Shown: piece by piece, positions 56,385-64,000 of the stretch
How the letters are laid out: every line of letters starts with the position of its first letter
Numbering within the stretch: the first letter of the stretch is position 1
Source of the DNA: Pseudomonas sp. Leaf58
GTDB lineage: Bacteria > Pseudomonadota > Gammaproteobacteria > Pseudomonadales > Pseudomonadaceae
Length of the DNA stretch: 64,000 nt
Direction: 5' to 3'
NCBI RefSeq assembly: GCF_003627215.1
Contig: NZ_CP032677.1
Coordinates: 2,733,501-2,797,500, forward strand
Made by a program: the position numbers and the translations under genes
Notes under the pieces: model-generated
Databases searched by the model: none
What the model was told of the DNA's origin: nothing
What the model saw: the letters and a program-made list of their open reading frames with translations, nothing else

Positions 56385-58842
56385 GAGGCGAGCACTCGGT
56401 TTCTTGGGTTTGCGAAAGCGGCGTGGCCGAGGCTTCGGCAGGCGCCGGGGCGGCCTGGCCACGCAGGAGGAAGTGCGACAACGCAGGGATCAACACCAGC
56501 GCGCCGAGCATGTTCCACAGGAACATGAAGGTCAGCAGCAGGCCCATGTCGGCCTGGAACTTGATCGGCGACCAAGCCCAGCCGACCACGCCGGCGGCCA
56601 AGGTAATGCCGACCAGCCCGACCACCCGGCCAGTGAAGGCCACGGCTTTCTGGTAGGCCTGGCCCAGGCTCAACCCGGCGCGCTGGTAGTGCAGCTGCAC
56701 GCTCAGCAGGTACAGCGCGTAGTCCACGCCAATGCCAACGCCCAAGGCGATCACCGGCAAGGTGGCGACCTTGACGCCGATGCCCATGGCTACCATCAGC
56801 GCTTCACACAGCACCGAGGTGAGCATCAGCGGCAGGATCGCCACCAGCGTGGCGCGCCAGCTGCGGAAGGTGAACAGGCAAAACAGCGTCACTGCCAGGT
56901 ACACCAGCAACAGCATGCGATGGTTGGCTTCGCGGACCACCACGTTGGTGGCGGCTTCGATACCGGCGCTGCCAGCGGCCAGCAAGAACTGGTGGTCGGC
57001 ATTGCTGTTAGCCTGGGCGAAACCTTCGGCCACGGCGGCTACCTGGGCCAGCGTGTCGGCGCGGTGGTCCTTGAGGTAGGCGATGACCGGCATCAGCGAG
57101 CAGTCGTTGTTGAACAGCTCCGGGGCGTTGACCGAGGCCTGCTGGGCCGCGTAGTTGAGCACGTCCTGGTTGCGCTGCAGGCTGTTCAGGCGCGGGTTGC
57201 CTTCGTAGGTACCGGCGGTGATCTGGCGCACGGCGTTGGCCAGCGACACGGTGGTTTGTACGCCCGGTAATTGTTGCAGCTCCCAGGCCAAGCGGTCGGC
57301 CAAGACCAGGGTCTGGTATTGCAGGCAGCCTTCAGGGGCGGTTTTGACCATGACCGCGAAGGTGTCGCTGGACAGCGCGTAGTGCTGGGTGATGTAGGCG
57401 TTGTCGAGGTTGTAGCGCGAATCCGCGCGCAGCTCGGGCGCCCCGCTGTCGAGGTCACCGATTTTCAGCTGCAGGCTGCCCCAGGTGCCGAGGGCGGCCA
57501 GCACCAGGGCCACCAACAACGCGGCAGTGGCCCATTTGCGTTCGGTGAAACGGTCGAGCAGGTCCCACAGGCGGCCAAAGCCACGATGCTGGGCTGCGCG
57601 GGCATCGATAAACAGGGCCCGTTCGGCCGCCTTGCGGCCTACGCCGACGTAAGACAGCGCCACCGGCATCAGCAGCAATGAGGTAAAAATCAGCACTGCC
57701 ACACCAATGCTGGCGGTGATGGCCAAGTCCTGGATCACCGGGATGTCGATCAGCATCAGCACGGCAAAGCCCACGGCATCGGCCAGCAATGCAGTCACCC
57801 CCGCCACGAACAGGCGGCGGAAGGTATAGCGCGCCGCTACCTGGCGGTGGGTACCGCGGCCGATGTCCTGGAGAATGCCGTTCATCTTCTGCGCCGCGTG
57901 GGATACACCAATGGCGAAGATCAGGAACGGTACCAGGATCGAATACGGGTCGATGGCGTAGCCCAGCCAGGCGACAATGCCCAGTTGCCACACCACCGCG
58001 GTCAACGAACACAACACCACCAGCAGGGTGCTGCGCACACAGCGGGTATAGCAGTAGATGATCACCAGGCTGGTCAGCACCGCCAAGGCGAAGAACGCCA
58101 TCACCTCGATCAGCCCGTCGATCAGGTCGCCCATCAGTTTGGCGAAGCCGATCACATGGATGCGGTACTGGCCGCTGGCCTGGTACTGGCTACGCAATTG
58201 CTCGAGCTTTTGCGAAAAGGCGTGGTAGTCGAGGCCTTTGCCAGTAGCCGAGTCCTGGTCGAGTAGCGGCACGATCAGCATGCTTGACTTGAAGTCACGC
58301 GCCACCAGGCTGCCGACAATGTTGGCGCGCTCGATGTTCTGGCGCAATTGCTCGATATCACCCGCCGCGCCCTGGTAGCCGTCGGGCATCACCGGGCCGC
58401 CCTGGAAGCCCTCCTCGGTGACCTCGGTCCAGCGCACCGCCGGGCTCCACAACGACTTTACCCAGGCCCGGTCCACGCCCTGGCTAAGGAACAGTTCGTC
58501 GTTGATATGGCGCAGGGTCTGCAGGTAGCCCGGGTCGAAGATATCGCCCTGGGTGTTCTCCACCACCACCCGCACCGCATTGCCCAAACCACGCAGTGAT
58601 GGGCGGTTTTCCAGGTAGTTCTGAATGTACGGGTGGCTCTGCGGCAGCATCTTGTCGAAGCTGGGGCGCAGCTCCAGGCGCGCCACGGCCATGTAACCCA
58701 GTACCAGGGTCGCCAGCAGCATGCACAGCAGGAATGGCAAGCGATGGTTGAACACCAGGCGCTCCAGGCGGTTGCCCGAGCGTGGGTCGAAATCGTCGAG
58801 GTTGCTGATCACCGGAAGGGTGTCTTGGCGGGTAGCGGCCAT
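56377..58842 (-). CDS. RND superfamily transporter (MMPL type)
   Basis: This 821-residue inner-membrane protein has twelve helices in two halves, each with a large periplasmic loop after helix 1 and a bundle of five helices (for example VPFLIFAIGVSHAAQKMNG and LPVIALGVGIGVDYALYLLS). The Gly-Asp-rich GIGVDYALYL motif of helix 4 in the second half is typical of MMPL/hopanoid-type RND exporters, which move lipids or hydrophobic molecules without a TolC partner. It is encoded between a YCF48-like gene and an acyl-CoA dehydrogenase gene. The substrate is inferred to be lipid-like. Confidence 0.88.
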   Translation of the reverse strand: MAATRQDTLPVISNLDDFDPRSGNRLERLVFNHRLPFLLCMLLATLVLGYMAVARLELRPSFDKMLPQSHPYIQNYLENRPSLRGLGNAVRVVVENTQGDIFDPGYLQTLRHINDELFLSQGVDRAWVKSLWSPAVRWTEVTEEGFQGGPVMPDGYQGAAGDIEQLRQNIERANIVGSLVARDFKSSMLIVPLLDQDSATGKGLDYHAFSQKLEQLRSQYQASGQYRIHVIGFAKLMGDLIDGLIEVMAFFALAVLTSLVIIYCYTRCVRSTLLVVLCSLTAVVWQLGIVAWLGYAIDPYSILVPFLIFAIGVSHAAQKMNGILQDIGRGTHRQVAARYTFRRLFVAGVTALLADAVGFAVLMLIDIPVIQDLAITASIGVAVLIFTSLLLMPVALSYVGVGRKAAERALFIDARAAQHRGFGRLWDLLDRFTERKWATAALLVALVLAALGTWGSLQLKIGDLDSGAPELRADSRYNLDNAYITQHYALSSDTFAVMVKTAPEGCLQYQTLVLADRLAWELQQLPGVQTTVSLANAVRQITAGTYEGNPRLNSLQRNQDVLNYAAQQASVNAPELFNNDCSLMPVIAYLKDHRADTLAQVAAVAEGFAQANSNADHQFLLAAGSAGIEAATNVVVREANHRMLLLVYLAVTLFCLFTFRSWRATLVAILPLMLTSVLCEALMVAMGIGVKVATLPVIALGVGIGVDYALYLLSVQLHYQRAGLSLGQAYQKAVAFTGRVVGLVGITLAAGVVGWAWSPIKFQADMGLLLTFMFLWNMLGALVLIPALSHFLLRGQAAPAPAEASATPLSQTQETECSPHV

Positions 58843-58857
58843 CAGGGTCTTCTCTTG

Positions 58858-59853
58858 TTATGGGTGCAGCGTGGGGTTACCGGCCTGGTTGCGTACGCCC
58901 CGCTCGCCAACCAGCACCAGGCCGTTGCCGGTGTCGGTGGTGAGCGCGGTGACCGGGCCACGGGCGCTTTGCGGCACCGGGCGGAAACTGGCGCCGTCAT
59001 CCTGGCTGAGCAGCACATCGCCGGCCTGGCTGGCCAGCCACAGCTGCCCGGCACGGTCAACGCCAGCGGCGGTGAGGCTGGTGTTGATGCCGGTGGTGAC
59101 CGGTTGCCATTGTTGGCCACCGTCGGTGCTGCGCAAGGCATGCCCGCGCAGGCCGTAGACCAGCACTACGCCGGGCTTGCCGACCGCGCCGAACAGGGTG
59201 CCGGCATACGGTGTTGCGACACGGGTGAAGCGCTCACCGTCCTGCTTCAGTAGCAGGCCCTGCTCGCCAGTGATGTACAAGTCGTCACCCACTGCAGCCA
59301 AGCTGGTCAGGTGCAGGCCTTGCGGGTTATCGCTGTGCTCGAGCCAGGGCTGCCAGTGCTCGCCACCATCGACGGTGCGCAACAGCAGGTTGAAGACACC
59401 CACTGCAAAGCCGTGGCGGGCATCGCTGAACCACACGTCGAGCAAGGCATTGTCGCTGCCGGTGCCCGGCAGTTGTTCGGCCAGCGCCCGGCCATCCAGT
59501 TGCTTTTGCCAGTGCACGCCGCCATCGCTGCTGTGTAGCACCACGCCATCGTGGCCGACCGCCCACCCCCGTTCGGGTGTGGCGAAGCTTACGGCGTTCA
59601 GGTCGGCGCTGACCGGCACCTGGGCCTGCTGCCAGTGCGCGCCGTTATCATCGGAATACACGATGTGCCCACGCGGGCCCACCGCAACCAGGCGCTGCCC
59701 GGCCAGGGTTACATCACGCAAGGCGCTGCTGGTGACCAGCGCACTGGGCCTGGCGGGCAGGTCCAGCACATCGCTGAAGGGCGCCGCCTGGGCCGCGCCC
59801 TGCAGCGTGGCCAAGGCCAATATCACCACGCTGCATCGTTTAAAAACAGACAT
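58858..59853 (-). CDS. YCF48-like beta-propeller protein, exported
   Basis: The 331-residue protein has a signal peptide of about 24 residues (ending GAAQA) and a beta-propeller with repeated BNR/YCF48 blades: YSDDNGAHWQQ, SSDGGVHWQKQ, TVDGGEHWQPW and STDGGQQWQPV. YCF48/HCF136 relatives help assemble photosystem II in phototrophs; in heterotrophs the family recurs beside RND and DUF1329 genes. The ATG at 59853 follows AGAGGTGG. A periplasmic adaptor or assembly role for the RND protein is a reasonable guess. Confidence 0.85.
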   Translation of the reverse strand: MSVFKRCSVVILALATLQGAAQAAPFSDVLDLPARPSALVTSSALRDVTLAGQRLVAVGPRGHIVYSDDNGAHWQQAQVPVSADLNAVSFATPERGWAVGHDGVVLHSSDGGVHWQKQLDGRALAEQLPGTGSDNALLDVWFSDARHGFAVGVFNLLLRTVDGGEHWQPWLEHSDNPQGLHLTSLAAVGDDLYITGEQGLLLKQDGERFTRVATPYAGTLFGAVGKPGVVLVYGLRGHALRSTDGGQQWQPVTTGINTSLTAAGVDRAGQLWLASQAGDVLLSQDDGASFRPVPQSARGPVTALTTDTGNGLVLVGERGVRNQAGNPTLHP

Positions 59854-59874
59854 TGCCACCTCTGCTCGGTGCGT

Positions 59875-61233
59875 TCAGCGAATGCCGTTGCCGGCCAGCG
59901 ACTCGGGCGACCACTGGGTTTTCGACAGCGGCTCGATGTAGCGGATACCGCCGTAGGCACCAACCACGCCGTTAAGGTTGTAGGTGCCACCGATCAAGTC
60001 GTAGATCATGAACGGCGTGGCATCTGGGGTCTGTTTGTCGTAGCTCTGGGTCAGGAAGGCGAACGAGCCGCGGTACAGCTGACCACGAGCGTCGTACTGG
60101 TCCGAGGCCAGGGCCATCCAGCTGTCTTCGTCAAGGTAGAAGCGGCGCTTGTGGTAGATGTGGCGCGCACCGTCCTTGAGCTTGCCTTCCACTACCCATA
60201 CCCGGTGCTTCTCCCAGCGCACGAACTGTGGCGCCAGGTGGTTAGGGGTGATCACCTGCTTGACGTCGGTGTTGTAGGTCAGCTGGTAGGTGTTGTACGG
60301 CACGTACATTTCCTGCTTGCCGACCAGGGTCCAGTCGTAGCGGTCCAGTGCACCGTTGAAGACGAACACGTCATCGTAAGTACCCGAGCCCGAGGTGCCT
60401 GGGTTGGGCGTGTCGTAGGCCAGGTTGGGCGCCAGCTTGACCCGGCGCTGGCCTGGCAGGTACTGCCAGGCACTGCGTGGCTGTACCAGCGGGTTGGCGG
60501 CATCGCGCAGCATCATCGCTTCGCCGGCACGGCGTGCGGGCCCGGTGTACACCAGCTTCATCTGGTAGTAGGTGTCCTTGGCGCCGATCGGCTTGCTCAT
60601 GTCCTCGTAGATCGGGAAGCTGATGTTGGCCTGGCCGGTGGTCGACAGCGATGGCTTGCCCGCGGCATCGACGTTCCACGAGTCATACTTGGCGGTCATG
60701 CTCACGCCTTGATAGCGCAGCAGGAAGTTCCACATGGCCTCCGCGCCGTTCTGCGGAATCGGGAACGGGATGCCCGGCAGCACGTTGTCCACTGCCGTGC
60801 CGCCTTCCTTGCTATTGGCGCCGGTGGCGTTCTTGCGGGTGTTGTCGAGCACCGCCTGGGGCAACGCCACGCTGCGGTGGGTGGGGTACACATCGACCCG
60901 GTAGCTGGGGTAGCGCTTGAGCAGTTCCAGGGTGGTGGCGGTCAGCTGGCCTTTGTATTGCTCGGCGTTCTTGCCATCGATGACCAGCAGCGGCTTGTCA
61001 CTGGCAAACGGGTCGGGGCGCATGCTGGCGCCGCTCTGGTAGCCAGCCGGCGGTGTCAGCAGGCCGCCTTGGTAGGCTGGGATGGAGCCATCGGCATTGC
61101 CGGCCTTTTCCGCGCCAATGGCGGTCAGGCTGGTGCCCAGGCGCGCGGCCTGGTCAGGGGAAACGGCGGCCTGAGCTGCGTTCAGGGCGGCCAACGACAG
61201 GCACGAGGCCAGCAGGGTACGTACGAAATTCAT
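59875..61233 (-). CDS. DUF1329 family protein, periplasmic lipid-binding-like
   Basis: This 452-residue protein has a signal peptide of about 22 residues (ending AAQAA) and matches DUF1329 over its length, including LGTSLTAIGAEKAGNADGSIP, RVDVYPTHRSVALPQ, YQMKLVYTGPARRAGEAMML and WVVEGKLKDGARHIYHKRR. The family is related in fold to LolA/LolB-type lipoprotein carriers, so it may shuttle a hydrophobic ligand through the periplasm. It lies between the DUF1302 barrel and the YCF48-like gene, an arrangement that recurs in proteobacteria. Confidence 0.87.
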   Translation of the reverse strand: MNFVRTLLASCLSLAALNAAQAAVSPDQAARLGTSLTAIGAEKAGNADGSIPAYQGGLLTPPAGYQSGASMRPDPFASDKPLLVIDGKNAEQYKGQLTATTLELLKRYPSYRVDVYPTHRSVALPQAVLDNTRKNATGANSKEGGTAVDNVLPGIPFPIPQNGAEAMWNFLLRYQGVSMTAKYDSWNVDAAGKPSLSTTGQANISFPIYEDMSKPIGAKDTYYQMKLVYTGPARRAGEAMMLRDAANPLVQPRSAWQYLPGQRRVKLAPNLAYDTPNPGTSGSGTYDDVFVFNGALDRYDWTLVGKQEMYVPYNTYQLTYNTDVKQVITPNHLAPQFVRWEKHRVWVVEGKLKDGARHIYHKRRFYLDEDSWMALASDQYDARGQLYRGSFAFLTQSYDKQTPDATPFMIYDLIGGTYNLNGVVGAYGGIRYIEPLSKTQWSPESLAGNGIR

Positions 61234-61271
61234 GATGGTTGTCTTCCTGTGTAAGCGGTAGGAAACATGAC

Positions 61272-63227
61272 TCAGAAGGTCGTCTTGACGGTCAGGTACA
61301 GGGCGCCACGGTCCTCGGTGGTAGCACCACCGCCGGAGAAGGAGGCGTAGCCGCCGCCGTAGCAGGTGTAATCCTGTTCGCCGTCCAGGGCATTGGGGGT
61401 GCTGCCGTCGGTCTGGCCGTCCTTGCAGGCCTTGGTCTCACCGAAACTGTCGACGTACTTGAGGTCGACGAAGTACTGGTTGTAGATGGCGGCACTTACG
61501 CCCAGCGCGTAGTTGCCGGTGTTCTCGGCGCCACCGCCCTGCACTGGCGATACACCGTCGAGGCCAACGTTGACCGACAACGGCATGCTCAGGTCCATGC
61601 CGGGCAGCACCTGGTACCAGGTGGGGGTGAAGTTGACGGCGATGCCCCAGTTGTCGCGGGTAGCCTTGTCGATGCCGCGGTAGCTGCTCTTGCCCTTGTA
61701 CAACGCCTCGTTGTGGCTATCGAGCTTGAGCAGGTTGCTGTAGAACAGCTCGCCGAGCAGGGTTGCCGAGTCGAATAACGGCGTGTCGCCGAGGGTCATC
61801 AGGCCGTTCAAGGTCCAGTGCAAGGTATCGCCAGTAGCGCCCATGCCGTCGCCATCGTTAGGCACGTCGTAGATCACCCCGCTGCTCGGCAGGCGTGCTG
61901 GCAGCAGGCCAAAGCCGCCGCCCAAGCCGCCCTGGCCTGGCGAGCTGACGATTGCCGGGATGCTCGCCAGCGGCATGTTGTGGCGGATGTTCAGGTCACT
62001 GCCGACGCTGATGCCGGCTACATCCTTGGACAGGCTCAGGCCATAGATGTCGATATTGTCGGCGTAGGCGAACTGGTACGTCGTGCTTTGCAGCGAGTTG
62101 TACAGGTTGCCCACTGCGCCCTGGCGGCTGCCCGGCGGGTTGCCGAACGGGCCATTGGCGATGGTCATGCCGCGCGCGTCGAGCCAAGCCTGCGGGAGAA
62201 TCTCGGAGGTTTTGCGGTAGTAAAAGCCGAGGGTGCCGCCCAGCCACTCGGGCGACCACTTGGCCATGACGCCCCAGTCGCCACTTTTACCTGGGGTGAG
62301 GTCGTGGCCACGGCGGATGGTGGTCAGCGCGCCCTGCACCGGGATCAGCCCTGCAGTACCGGTGTGGCCGAGCAGGAAGCTCTGCGCGCCCTCGCCTACC
62401 ACGTCCGAGCCGCCATAGTAGGTACCGGCTTCGGGCAGGCGGGCGGCATCCCAGTCGAAGAAGTACTGGGCGCCAAAGGTCAGTTCGGAGTTGACCAGGA
62501 ACGAGGTCGACAACTGGTTGCGCGGCACGAACAGTTCCTTGGCCTCGGTGCCTGGCGAAGCCGCCAGTTTGGCCAGGTCCAGGCCAGACTGCCCGTAGCT
62601 TAGCGAGTGCACCGGGTTGAGCAGGGTTTCACCCCAGAACAGGTTGTGCTGGCCCAGCTTGGCACTGACCTGCGAGGCTTCGCCCACGTCACGGCTCATG
62701 AACACGAAGGCATCCAGCACTTCACCGGACGGGCCGCTGTAGTAACGCTGGGCGTAGTTGCTCAGGTGCGGGCTGCCCAGTGGCACGCCGGTGCCCGGCA
62801 GGCCATTGAGGCTGGGGTTGATGCCCGACTGGTCACCGTTGCCGTTGACGAACGGGTTGCTGTTGGAACCGGTGTTGTCGTAGGCCTTGTCGTACCAGCT
62901 GGCGGTGCTGACGCGAAAACCGGTGTTGCCCTGGTAAACCACGTCCAGCTCGGTCAGCAGGTCGACGCGGTTGGTGATGTTGGTGCCGGCCTTGCGGAAG
63001 TTGTAGTCACCGTCGTTGCTGTTGGGCGTGCCCAGCATGCGCTGGTCGGCGCTTTCGGTACGCACGCCGTAGTTGTACTTGACGGTGTTGTCGAAGCGCA
63101 CAGCCCAGCTTTCATTGCCGGTATCCACTTCGAAGGCCTGTGCGGCGGGCAGCGTGAGCAGGCCGATGGCGCAGGCGAGCAGGCAGCGCTGTGGTTTCAC
63201 AGCACGGTGAATGCGGTGTTCAGACAT
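61272..63227 (-). CDS. DUF1302 family outer-membrane barrel
   Basis: This 651-residue protein has a signal peptide of about 30 residues (ending AAQAF) and DUF1302 features: VDTGNESWAVRFDNTVKYNYG at the mature start, ELDVVYQGNTGFRVSTASWYD, LGQHNLFWGETLLNPVHSLSY and a C-terminal strand that ends YLTVKTTF, with a terminal Phe as in outer-membrane barrels. It is predicted to be a large porin-like channel. It is the first gene of the leftward operon with DUF1329, YCF48-like, RND, dehydrogenase and ligase genes, 74 bases after the hydrolase gene. Confidence 0.88.
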   Translation of the reverse strand: MSEHRIHRAVKPQRCLLACAIGLLTLPAAQAFEVDTGNESWAVRFDNTVKYNYGVRTESADQRMLGTPNSNDGDYNFRKAGTNITNRVDLLTELDVVYQGNTGFRVSTASWYDKAYDNTGSNSNPFVNGNGDQSGINPSLNGLPGTGVPLGSPHLSNYAQRYYSGPSGEVLDAFVFMSRDVGEASQVSAKLGQHNLFWGETLLNPVHSLSYGQSGLDLAKLAASPGTEAKELFVPRNQLSTSFLVNSELTFGAQYFFDWDAARLPEAGTYYGGSDVVGEGAQSFLLGHTGTAGLIPVQGALTTIRRGHDLTPGKSGDWGVMAKWSPEWLGGTLGFYYRKTSEILPQAWLDARGMTIANGPFGNPPGSRQGAVGNLYNSLQSTTYQFAYADNIDIYGLSLSKDVAGISVGSDLNIRHNMPLASIPAIVSSPGQGGLGGGFGLLPARLPSSGVIYDVPNDGDGMGATGDTLHWTLNGLMTLGDTPLFDSATLLGELFYSNLLKLDSHNEALYKGKSSYRGIDKATRDNWGIAVNFTPTWYQVLPGMDLSMPLSVNVGLDGVSPVQGGGAENTGNYALGVSAAIYNQYFVDLKYVDSFGETKACKDGQTDGSTPNALDGEQDYTCYGGGYASFSGGGATTEDRGALYLTVKTTF

Positions 63228-63301
63228 TACGATGGCTCCACGTATTGTTATTGTTTTCTACGCCGCCCGTCTTTTGCGGGCGTGGCTGGGGCGTCCATGC
63301 G

Positions 63302-63880
63302 CTATAGCGGGTTGCGGTTGTCCAGTCGGCGGACCAGGGCTTCGGCCAGCGGCCAATGGCCGAAACCGGAAGCCGGGTTAAGGTGGCCGACGGCACCCAA
63401 ACTGATCAGTTCGCTGCCCCAACCGCGGGCCAGCTCTGCAGCAGCGGCGTAGCTGGCCAGGTGATCATCGCTGCTAGCGGCGACAATGCTCGGGAACGGC
63501 AGCGGCGCGGACGGTAGGGGTGACCAGCCGTTCTCGGCCAGGCTGGCCGGGCTTGGATAATGGGCAGGCCAGCGCGCATCGAGGTCCGGCGGGGCCGCCA
63601 GCAGCGCCCCTTTGATGGGCCGCTGATAGCGCGCCGCCCAGTGAGCGACCATCAATACGCCGGCGCTGTGCGCGACCAACACGACCTCGCCGTCGATCTG
63701 CTCCAGTTCGCGCTGGATCGCCTCGACCCGGGCCGTGCAGCTCAGCCCGTCGACCTGCAACGGCGGTACGCTGCGGACCTTGGCCAGGCGGTTGGCGAGG
63801 AGGGTCTGCCAGTGTTCGGCGACATGGTCGCGCAGGCCGGGGACGATCAACACGGTGGCAGTGGTTTGTAGTTTTTCCAC
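63302..63880 (-). CDS. RBBP9/YdeN family alpha/beta hydrolase
   Basis: This 192-residue serine hydrolase matches the RBBP9/YdeN family: VLIVPGLRDHVAEHWQ at the start, the nucleophile in VLVAHSAGVLMVAHW (Ser of HSAG), Asp in VAASSDDHLAS and His in LGAVGHLNPASGFGHW near the end. It probably hydrolyses a small ester. It lies upstream of the DUF1302 gene on the same strand with a 74-base gap, and it may be the first gene of that operon. The 120 bases from 63881 to the window end hold no gene that I can see and should contain its promoter. Confidence 0.88.
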   Translation of the reverse strand: MEKLQTTATVLIVPGLRDHVAEHWQTLLANRLAKVRSVPPLQVDGLSCTARVEAIQRELEQIDGEVVLVAHSAGVLMVAHWAARYQRPIKGALLAAPPDLDARWPAHYPSPASLAENGWSPLPSAPLPFPSIVAASSDDHLASYAAAAELARGWGSELISLGAVGHLNPASGFGHWPLAEALVRRLDNRNPL

Positions 63881-64000
63881 GTTGGAACCTCGTATCGGGT
63901 GCAGCTCTTGAGGTTCACAGTAAACAGCCCGCCCTCGGGGTGCTTCACATTGGGCGTCAGGGGCTTTTCATTTGATGACAATGGCCGTGCAAGGGCTTTG

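Noticed and set aside
59551..61254. Rightward frame of 567 codons opposite DUF1329
   Set aside because: It overlaps the DUF1329 and YCF48-like genes on the other strand, and its Val/Gly/Arg-rich translation has no recognisable domain.
63261..63285. Hairpin between the hydrolase and DUF1302 genes as terminator
   Set aside because: The stem is only 6 bases (CGCCCG/CGGGCG) and no U-tract follows in the direction of transcription, so it should not split the operon.

Overview
The window looks like a chromosome segment of the Pseudomonas putida group. It is GC-rich, carries many inverted Pseudomonas-type REP elements, and holds the lexA2-imuA-imuB-dnaE2 mutagenesis cassette beside an exopolysaccharide locus. 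The gene order from that locus through imu, and again around the hydroxybutyrate genes, agrees with what I recall of P. putida KT2440; this comes from memory, not from a search. No phage, insertion sequence, CRISPR array, tRNA or rRNA was found.

Region 1 (1-13.7 kb) is one end of an exopolysaccharide cluster in three transcription groups. A leftward group encodes a tiny Tat-signal protein, a GMC flavin oxidoreductase, a hexapeptide acyltransferase, a GT2 glycosyltransferase and a serine-acetyltransferase-like enzyme cut by the window edge. A rightward group encodes a Wzy-like polymerase, a secreted glycoside hydrolase and a GalE-like epimerase. A second leftward group encodes a Wza-like export protein, an outer-membrane barrel, a Wzz-like co-polymerase and a tyrosine-kinase-like ATPase. 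Upstream of the export gene lies an unlisted 58-residue protein with a sorting-signal-like tail.

Region 2 (13.9-19.4 kb) handles short-chain acids and ketone bodies: an XRE-cupin regulator, an AtoE transporter, both subunits of a 3-oxoacid CoA-transferase, a divergent LysR regulator and an aldo/keto reductase. Region 3 (19.5-25.3 kb) is the SOS mutagenesis operon, with a candidate LexA2 operator just ahead of lexA2. Region 4 (25.3-34.8 kb) is mixed housekeeping and accessory genes: HAD phosphatase, TonB receptor, a UvrA2-like ATPase without a UvrB-binding domain, AEC and MFS transporters, a PEBP-like protein and small secreted proteins.

Region 5 (34.6-40.6 kb) holds a DAHP synthase gene behind a tyrosine-rich leader peptide and a strong terminator, a parvulin, and a YejABE-type peptide importer with no ATPase gene. 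Region 6 (40.6-45.4 kb) holds a sigma54 activator, a GntP-type permease and 3-hydroxybutyrate dehydrogenase, with a clear -24/-12 promoter and two matching inverted repeats upstream; ecotin and a second parvulin follow. Its product, acetoacetate, is the substrate of the CoA-transferase in region 2.

Region 7 (45.5-52.8 kb) has an autotransporter, two LysE/RhtB exporters, an AraC regulator, a phosphatase, a DUF3016 protein, a nitrilase-family hydrolase and an alkyltransferase. Region 8 (52.9-63.9 kb) is a leftward operon that encodes a DUF1302 barrel, DUF1329 protein, YCF48-like propeller, RND/MMPL transporter, acyl-CoA dehydrogenase and acyl-CoA ligase. It looks like an envelope-spanning lipid or acyl transport system coupled to acyl-CoA metabolism, and is the best candidate here for a poorly described system.
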